Source of the DNA: Candidatus Krumholzibacteriia bacterium
GTDB taxonomy: Bacteria > Krumholzibacteriota > Krumholzibacteriia > LZORAL124-64-63
Direction of reading: 5' to 3'
DNA length: 9,693 nucleotides
Assembly (NCBI GenBank): GCA_030632925.1
Contig: DAOVTU010000066.1
Span: 1-9,693, forward strand
Both the position numbers and the translations under genes were made by a program. Every line of letters begins with the position of its first letter. The first letter of the stretch is position 1. Positions 4,507-9,693 of the stretch are shown here, piece by piece. The notes under the pieces are model-generated. The model was given only the letters and a program-made list of their open reading frames with translations. It searched no databases and was not told where the DNA came from.

Positions 4507-6440
4507 GTGATTCAATCCAAACCAAAGGAAAGACCGTCAGCGACGCGGTCTCCGAGGCACTGCTCCAACTGGGGCTGCGTCGTGACGAAGTCGAAATCAA
4601 GGTTCTCGAAGAGCCGAAGGCCGGACTGCTGGGCTTCATTGGCAGCCGCGCTGCCAAGGTGATGGTGCGCAAAAAGCCGGAAGGCAACCGTGGCCGTGGC
4701 CGCGGTCGTGACCATCGTTCGAGGGACGACCAGTCCCACAGTCTGAGCGGCGGCAGTCGTGGTGGTCGCAGTCGCGGCGGTCGCGGCCGTGGCGGCCGGA
4801 ATAACGACAACCGGAATGACAATCGGAACGAGAACAACAACCGGCAGGCTGGTGGCCGTGACGGCGGCAACCGGCAAGACAACAACCGGCAAGACAGTAA
4901 TCGGCAGGACAATAGCCGCCGGGACAACAACCGGCAGGACAACAACCGCCAGGACAGCAACCGGCAGGATAACAACCGCCAGGAGGCCAGTAACCGGGAC
5001 GACAACCGCGGCGGCCGTAGCCGTGGAGGGCGCGGTGGACGTGGCGGTGCGCGGAGTGACAACCGGAACGACAACCGCAACCGGAACGAAAGCCGCAACA
5101 ACGCGCGCAATCAGCCGCGTGACGAGGCCGACGGACGGCACCGCGATGATGTCCGGATGGACACCCCGGTCGAGAGTCGGAACGAGGCGCGGAATGATGA
5201 CCGGAGTTCCAACCGGAACGACAACCGGAATGAAAGCCGGAACGAAAGCCGGAACGAAAGCCGCGGAGGCTCGCGCAGCCGCCGCAGCCGCCGGGTGAAC
5301 CCGCCGGAGAACCAGCAGGAAAACCAGCAGGAAAACCTGAACACCGCGCCGGTGGAACAGAACGACAGCCCGGGTCGCGAGGATCAGAATGAGTCCCGGG
5401 GCACGCGGCGTGGCAGCCGTGGTGGCCGTGGTCGCGGTCGGGCCCGTGATGACCAACACCAGGACCAACGTCGCGACGAGCCAGTGACCAACAACGCCGA
5501 GGCCGTGCGCCAACCGGCGGCCGAAGTCGTTAGCGAAGCCCCCAACACCAGAGAGAATACCAGCATGAGCGACGACCAAAACAAGCCGGCTCCTGTCGAA
5601 ACACCCAAGGTTGAAGCGGCGGCTCCGGCTCCCGCTCCGGCTGCGGTGGCACCCGAGACTCCGGCGCCGGTGACCAAGCCCAAGCGCAAGGGTTGGGGTG
5701 GGGGACTGGGCTCGCGCCTGGCCAGCAAAAAGAACCCACAGGTGGCGGACCGCAAACCGGTGAGGGTTATCGAGGACTCCCCGGCACCTTCGGTTTCGGC
5801 CCCGACTTCCAGCCGGGAGCCTCGCCGCGAATCCCGTGACGACAGCCGCGGTCGCAGCGACTACCGCGAGCGCCGTCCGGCGGCTTCGCCCGAAGAAGTG
5901 ATCATCAGCGGGGTGCCGGCGTCCAAGTACGCCAAGGCCGTGGCTGATGTGACGACCGAGAACCTGGACGCCGCCCTGGTCGAGTTGACCAGCGGCATGT
6001 TGGCCCGGGCTGGTTTCCCCTGTGACGTGCAGGTCAACGATGGCGAGTATCGCCAGGTGCGCATTTCTTCGGACGACGAAGATGCCGGCATGTTGATCGG
6101 TCGCCACGGGCAAACGGTCGATGCGGTTGAGCATCTCGTCGAGCGCATGGCCAGCAACGCCATTGATGACCGGGCTCGCATGAACCTGGATATCAACGAG
6201 TACCGCCTGCGGCGCGAAGAGTCTTTGGCCGATCGCGTGACTGAAGCCATCGCTGAAGTTCGCGAGACCGGGAAGCCTTACCACGTGGAATCGATGGACG
6301 CCCGCGAGCGCCGTTTGGTTCACCTGGAAGCCGAGCCTGTCGAGGGCATTCGCACTTACACCATGATCGGTCACGGCGGCAAGCATGTCGTGATCGCCCT
6401 GGACGAAGCGGCGGACGAAGGCAACCAGAACGAAGACTGA
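4503..6440 (+). CDS. jag: Jag/KhpB RNA-binding protein with a giant RGG/Asn-Arg-rich linker
   Basis: Jag/KhpB is a cytoplasmic RNA-binding protein; in Firmicutes KhpB pairs with KhpA and affects cell-envelope growth. Residues 5-57 form Jag_N (GKTVSDAVSEALLQLGL, EVEIKVLEEPKAGLLGFIGS). Residues about 465-555 form a KH domain with the GRHG loop (533-536) in MLIGRHGQTVDAVEHL. Residues about 560-633 form R3H, with ARERRLVH and MIGHGGKHVVIAL. The roughly 400 residues between are low complexity: nine RGG motifs (86-99, 169-182, 254, 306), NRND/NRQD/SRNE repeats, ENQQ repeats (269-278), a Pro/Ala stretch (362-392), one Lys/Gly island with the only Trp (398), and an Arg-rich end. Family proteins are usually about 200-330 residues; this has 645. 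The ATG overlaps the yidC stop, implying translational coupling. Identity is firm; the linker's role is unknown. Confidence 0.96.
   Translation: MSDSIQTKGKTVSDAVSEALLQLGLRRDEVEIKVLEEPKAGLLGFIGSRAAKVMVRKKPEGNRGRGRGRDHRSRDDQSHSLSGGSRGGRSRGGRGRGGRNNDNRNDNRNENNNRQAGGRDGGNRQDNNRQDSNRQDNSRRDNNRQDNNRQDSNRQDNNRQEASNRDDNRGGRSRGGRGGRGGARSDNRNDNRNRNESRNNARNQPRDEADGRHRDDVRMDTPVESRNEARNDDRSSNRNDNRNESRNESRNESRGGSRSRRSRRVNPPENQQENQQENLNTAPVEQNDSPGREDQNESRGTRRGSRGGRGRGRARDDQHQDQRRDEPVTNNAEAVRQPAAEVVSEAPNTRENTSMSDDQNKPAPVETPKVEAAAPAPAPAAVAPETPAPVTKPKRKGWGGGLGSRLASKKNPQVADRKPVRVIEDSPAPSVSAPTSSREPRRESRDDSRGRSDYRERRPAASPEEVIISGVPASKYAKAVADVTTENLDAALVELTSGMLARAGFPCDVQVNDGEYRQVRISSDDEDAGMLIGRHGQTVDAVEHLVERMASNAIDDRARMNLDINEYRLRREESLADRVTEAIAEVRETGKPYHVESMDARERRLVHLEAEPVEGIRTYTMIGHGGKHVVIALDEAADEGNQNED
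4869..4988 (+). repeat. 15-nt tandem repeat in jag, eight units encoding NRQD(N/S)
   Basis: Eight consecutive 15-nt units follow the pattern AAC CGG CAG GAC AAC, with synonymous and AAC/AGC/AGT changes. They encode residues 123-162 (NRQDN, NRQDS, NRQDN, SRRDN, NRQDN, NRQDS, NRQDN, NRQEA). The frame is kept because the unit is a multiple of three. Such arrays change copy number by slippage or recombination, which suggests this part of the linker tolerates length change. Confidence 0.9.
5211..5264 (+). repeat. 12-nt repeat in jag encoding NRND/NRNE/SRNE
   Basis: Residues 237-254 read as tetrapeptides NRND, NRNE, SRNE, SRNE, SR, from 12-nt units close to AGC CGG AAC GAA. It is a second in-frame array in the same linker, with a different period from the 15-nt one. 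Related NRND/NRNE units recur at residues 100-110 and 187-197. Confidence 0.8.
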
Positions 6441-6467
6441 TCTTTCTCGGTTTTCGGGTTATCTTAG

Positions 6468-6498
6468 GGGCGGTGTCTTTGTGGCACCGCCCTTTTTT
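6468..6498 (+). terminator. Intrinsic terminator between jag and mnmE
   Basis: GGGCGGTG (6468-6475) pairs perfectly with CACCGCCC (6485-6492), with two more inner pairs (one U-G) and a 5-nt loop, followed by six Ts (6493-6498). It lies 27 nt after the jag stop and should end the rpmH operon. The mnmE Shine-Dalgarno GAGG (6501-6504) starts 2 nt after the T-run, leaving no room for a promoter between them. Confidence 0.9.
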
Positions 6499-6510
6499 GT
6501 GAGGTGAAAA

Positions 6511-7893
6511 GTGGAGTATTTTGGCGGAGAAAATACCACGGTTGTGGCGCTGGCAACACCGGCCGGTGAGGGTGGCCTTGCGGCGGTACGGGTCAGCGGG
6601 CCAGAGGCCTTTGCGGTGGCTGCTAAGGTGTTCGTGGCTGATGGATTTGGCATTAATCCAGAGCCCCGGCGAGCTGTATACGGTATACTGCAGTGGCCCA
6701 TTGATGGGTTAAGTGCTGCAAATAAAGCAGGTTGCCCCATTGACCAGGCGCTGGTTCTGCCTTTCAAAGGCCCCCACAGCTATACCGGTGAAGACACCGT
6801 AGAGTTCTTCTGTCACGGCGGCCGAGTAGTCGCCCAGTCTGTTGTTTCGGCCTGCCGGATGGCCGGCGCCGAGCCCGCAGTGGCGGGAGAATTCACCCGC
6901 CGCGCCTTCCTCAATGGCAAGCTCAGCCTGGGCCAGGCGGAGGCGGTGGCCGACTTGATTCACGCCGAATCCGAGCACTCGGCCCGGGCCGCGGTGCGTC
7001 AATTGTTGGGCGGCCTGGACGACCAGTTGCGCGAAATCGAGAAGCCCTTGCTCGACATCTTGTCGCACATCGAAGGGTCGTTGGAGTTCGTGGATGAGGA
7101 AGAAATCACCGTACCCCACGATGAAGTTTTGCGGGTGCTGGGCGAGGGTGTTGCGCGCCTGGATCGCCTGGTGGAAATGGCACCTGCAGGTCGGCTTTTG
7201 CGCGACGGGATTCACGTGGTTTTGGCCGGCTCGCCGAACGTTGGAAAGTCTTCGCTCTTCAATGCGCTACTGGAAGATGACCGCGCCATTGTTGACGGTG
7301 AAGCGGGCACCACGCGTGATGTGATTTCCGGACGCCGTCACCGGGCGGGTTCGGTGTTTGTATTGCACGACACCGCGGGCTTGCGCGACGACCCGGGCCG
7401 GGTTGAAGAGATGGGCATCAAGCGCACCTGGCGCCAAGTTGCCGAAGCAGACATCGTGCTTTCGTTGAATGTTGCCGGCGAAGAAACACCGACTATTTCC
7501 CATGATGGAGGGGCTCCGGTGATTTCCGTTTATACGAAGTCGGATCTATCGCCGGGCTTCGTTGCCCCGGCGGGTGCAGTGTTGATCAGCAGCACAACCG
7601 GTGACGGGGTGGATGAATTGTGGAGAGTTGTTGACGCCGCAGTCGCCGGCTTTCAACTCGAAGAAGCAATTTCTCTGGGTGTGGTTCTCAACGAAAGACA
7701 CCTGCACAAGTTGTCGCTGTGCCGGGGAGACTTGGAGCGTTTGCGCCACGAGGTTGATCTCAACGCCCCGGGAGACGAAATTGTCGGCTCCCTCTTGTCG
7801 TCAATTCTCAGCGGGCTGGGGGAGGTCTCGGGGCGGGTATTTACCGAACACTTGTTGGAAAACATCTTCCAGCGCTTTTGCGTGGGAAAGTAG
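6511..7893 (+). CDS. mnmE: tRNA modification GTPase MnmE (TrmE)
   Basis: MnmE, with MnmG, builds the (carboxymethyl)aminomethyl group on U34 of certain tRNAs, using GTP hydrolysis and a formyl-folate. The 460-residue product has the normal length. The N-terminal tetrahydrofolate-binding domain starts TTVVALATPAGEGGLAAVRVSG. The inserted G domain has G1 GSPNVGKSS (240-248, Lys246), G2 GTTRD (266-270), G3 DTAGL (287-291), G4 TKSD (342-345) and SSTTGDGVDEL as G5. The helical domain ends FCVGK with the conserved Cys457. G4 has Thr in place of the usual Asn; other GTPases tolerate this. The start is GTG, preceded by GAGG (6501-6504) at 6 nt. It sits immediately behind a terminator and 3 nt before mnmG. 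Confidence 0.98.
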   Translation: MEYFGGENTTVVALATPAGEGGLAAVRVSGPEAFAVAAKVFVADGFGINPEPRRAVYGILQWPIDGLSAANKAGCPIDQALVLPFKGPHSYTGEDTVEFFCHGGRVVAQSVVSACRMAGAEPAVAGEFTRRAFLNGKLSLGQAEAVADLIHAESEHSARAAVRQLLGGLDDQLREIEKPLLDILSHIEGSLEFVDEEEITVPHDEVLRVLGEGVARLDRLVEMAPAGRLLRDGIHVVLAGSPNVGKSSLFNALLEDDRAIVDGEAGTTRDVISGRRHRAGSVFVLHDTAGLRDDPGRVEEMGIKRTWRQVAEADIVLSLNVAGEETPTISHDGGAPVISVYTKSDLSPGFVAPAGAVLISSTTGDGVDELWRVVDAAVAGFQLEEAISLGVVLNERHLHKLSLCRGDLERLRHEVDLNAPGDEIVGSLLSSILSGLGEVSGRVFTEHLLENIFQRFCVGK

Positions 7894-7896
7894 CTC

Positions 7897-9693
7897 ATGA
7901 CACGGTTTGCATACGACATTGCTGTGGTTGGCGGCGGGCACGCAGGAATCGAGGCGGCTCTGGCCGCTGCTCGCCTGGGCGCGAAGTGCGCCTTGGTCAC
8001 CCACAGCGCGTCAGAGATCGGCCGGATGCCCTGCAACCCCGCCATCGGTGGCCTGGGAAAGGGCCATTTGGTGCGCGAAATTGATGTTTTGGGTGGAGAA
8101 ATGGGTCTCGCGATAGACCAATCTGGCATTCAATACCGGCTTTTGAACACCAGAAAGGGGCCTGCAGTGCAGTCCCCCAGGGCCCAGGCGGACAAGCACG
8201 CCTACGAAAAGCTGATGACGGACGTCTGTCACGGTCAACCCGGGTTGACGGTTATCGCCGGGGACGTGGCCGGGTTGTTGGTCGAGGGCGAAGGTTCAGA
8301 GCGCAAAATCACCGGTGTGACTCTCGCTTCGGGTGAATCGGTGACGGCGCCGCGGGTTGTGTTGTGCACCGGGACGTTCATGAAGGGCCTGATGCATGTC
8401 GGAGATGAGCAAACCAGCGGGGGCCGAGAAGGTGGTGCGCGCAGTGTCGGGTTGAGCGGAACCTTGGCCGACTACGGCTTTGAGTTGCGGCGGTTGAAGA
8501 CGGGCACGCCTCCCCGTTTGTTGTCGCAAAGTATTGATTACAATCAACTTAAAGAACAGCCCGGGGATATTGACCCGGCGCCGTTTTCATTCCGGACCAA
8601 GAGCTTTGATCCGGTGCAGGTGCCTTGCCATATGGCCTATACCCACGCGGACACCCATCAAATCATCGCTGAAAACCTGGGGCTCTCCCCATTGTTTGCC
8701 GGTGCGATCGAAGGACAGGGCCCCCGCTATTGTCCCTCCATTGAGGACAAGGTGGTGCGGTTTGCCGATAAGGACCGGCACTTGCTGTTCCTGGAGCCGG
8801 AGGGCTTGAATACCGACGAAGTTTACGTCAACGGTCTGTCCACCAGCCTGCCCGCCGATGTGCAGGAGTTGGTCGTGCGCTCGATTCCTGGTTTGGAAAA
8901 CGCCAAGCTGCTGCGCTATGGCTATGCAGTGGAGTACGACAGCGTTCCTTCGTGGCAGATACACCGCCACTTGGAGACTAAGTTGGTGTCTGGTTTGTAT
9001 TTAGCTGGCCAGATCTTGGGCACTTCTGGCTACGAGGAGGCTGCGGCGCAGGGCCTCTTTGCTGGCGTGAACGCCGTTCGAAGTCTCAACGGAACGGCAC
9101 CGCTGCAACTGGGCCGGGATGAGGCCTATCTCGGGGTTCTGGTTGATGACCTTGTCACCAAGGAAATCAATGAGCCGTACCGGATGTTCACTTCGCGGGC
9201 GGAACACCGGCTTCATCTGCGGTGCGACAATGCCGAACACCGCCTGGTGGCCGCGGCGCGGGAAATTGGAATTCTGGGTGCCGGCGAGTTGGGCGAGCTG
9301 GACGCCCGGGCCGCGTTTATTGACGAGACGACCAAGTTGTTGAGTTCGACGAGTGTCTTTATTAAGGACCGGGCATCGCGTTTGCTGGCCGCCGATTACT
9401 TGCGTTTTCCGGGCGTAGGCCTGGGAAACATTCGCGAAAGGGTCGAGGCGCCGGACGGTTTTTGGGGCCGTTTTGACGGGCTAACTTCGCAACTGCAAGG
9501 CTATACAGGCAATAAACACTTGGTGGAGGCGGCCGTCTTCCAGGTCGAAAACGACATCAAATACGAGGGCTACATCGCCAAGCACAACCGCCTGTTGCGC
9601 AATCGCGAGCATCTGGACAACCTGGAAATGCCAAAAGAGATCGACTACAAGTCCATGACCGCGTTGAGCTTTGAGTCGCGGGAGAAGTTGGAC
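7897..9693 (+). CDS. mnmG: tRNA uridine-5-carboxymethylaminomethyl modification enzyme MnmG (GidA), 599 residues, 3' end missing
   Basis: MnmG is the FAD- and NADH-dependent partner of MnmE in wobble-uridine modification. The frame stays open to the window edge; family proteins are about 620-630 residues, so roughly 20-30 are missing. The FAD-binding VVGGGHAGIEAA lies at 10-21. Cys46 in MPCNPAIGG and Cys279 in GPRYCPSIEDK match the two functional cysteines of E. coli (47 and 277). GPAVQSPRAQADK and MFTSRAEHRL are also family segments. The second FAD motif reads AGQILGTSGYEEAAAQG (about 369-385), with Leu where E. coli has Asn (AGQINGTTGYEE). The ATG is 3 nt after the mnmE stop with only a weak GGGAAAG ahead, so translation is probably coupled. 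Confidence 0.98.
   Translation, partial: MTRFAYDIAVVGGGHAGIEAALAAARLGAKCALVTHSASEIGRMPCNPAIGGLGKGHLVREIDVLGGEMGLAIDQSGIQYRLLNTRKGPAVQSPRAQADKHAYEKLMTDVCHGQPGLTVIAGDVAGLLVEGEGSERKITGVTLASGESVTAPRVVLCTGTFMKGLMHVGDEQTSGGREGGARSVGLSGTLADYGFELRRLKTGTPPRLLSQSIDYNQLKEQPGDIDPAPFSFRTKSFDPVQVPCHMAYTHADTHQIIAENLGLSPLFAGAIEGQGPRYCPSIEDKVVRFADKDRHLLFLEPEGLNTDEVYVNGLSTSLPADVQELVVRSIPGLENAKLLRYGYAVEYDSVPSWQIHRHLETKLVSGLYLAGQILGTSGYEEAAAQGLFAGVNAVRSLNGTAPLQLGRDEAYLGVLVDDLVTKEINEPYRMFTSRAEHRLHLRCDNAEHRLVAAAREIGILGAGELGELDARAAFIDETTKLLSSTSVFIKDRASRLLAADYLRFPGVGLGNIRERVEAPDGFWGRFDGLTSQLQGYTGNKHLVEAAVFQVENDIKYEGYIAKHNRLLRNREHLDNLEMPKEIDYKSMTALSFESREKLD

Noticed and set aside
2479..4515. 678-codon open frame antisense to yidC
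   Set aside because: The product is a His/Gln/Arg-rich shadow with no family pattern, and yidC on the plus strand is unmistakable. Long antisense frames are common opposite GC-rich coding sequence.
4759..5298. 179-codon Thr/Gly/Arg-rich frame overlapping jag on the same strand
   Set aside because: It is the +1 reading of the tandem repeats (TTTGRTTT type) with no ribosome binding site and no recognisable fold.
4690..5450. CRISPR-like regularity in the jag repeats
   Set aside because: The units are 12 and 15 nt, keep the reading frame and have no spacers of uniform length; they are coding tandem repeats.
4512..6386. 624-codon open frame antisense to jag
   Set aside because: It mirrors the repeats of jag as Val/Ala/Pro/Leu low complexity. 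No start context or domain is visible, and it arises from the codon pattern of the linker.

Overview
The window is a replication-origin neighbourhood of a bacterial chromosome. The order is dnaA (minus strand, running off the left edge), an origin-type intergenic region, then rpmH, rnpA, yidD, yidC, jag/khpB, mnmE and mnmG on the plus strand, with mnmG running off the right edge. All these genes are core genes that are conserved next to oriC in many phyla. The DNA is fairly GC-rich. A YidC with a large domain between its first two membrane segments points to a Gram-negative cell envelope, and the presence of jag argues against enteric-type gammaproteobacteria. I cannot place the organism more closely; a deltaproteobacterial-type or FCB-type lineage is a guess.

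Region 1-1011 is the first 337 codons of dnaA. Region 1012-1554 has no gene. It holds a dnaA promoter whose -10 box overlaps a near-consensus DnaA box, an inverted pair of DnaA boxes around 1222-1251, an AT-rich stretch, a strong plus-strand terminator with no gene in front of it (1404-1428), a further DnaA box, and the rpmH promoter (TTGACA at 1489-1494). Region 1555-6440 is a tight operon: rpmH (ribosomal protein L34), rnpA (RNase P protein, with two acidic or polar insertions), yidD and yidC (membrane insertion, overlapping by 8 nt), and jag (overlapping yidC by 4 nt). It ends in an intrinsic terminator at 6468-6498. mnmE and mnmG, partners in wobble-uridine tRNA modification, follow. The mnmE ribosome binding site starts only 2 nt after the terminator U-tract.

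The operon links translation (L34, tRNA maturation), membrane protein insertion (YidD, YidC), RNA binding (Jag) and tRNA modification. The most unusual object is Jag/KhpB: a normal Jag_N domain and a normal KH-R3H pair are separated by about 400 residues of disordered sequence. That linker has nine RGG motifs, a 5-residue NRQDN/S tandem repeat and an SRNE repeat, giving a 645-residue protein where family members are usually about 200-330. I see no mobile element, CRISPR array, tRNA or rRNA, and no unknown multi-gene system in this window.
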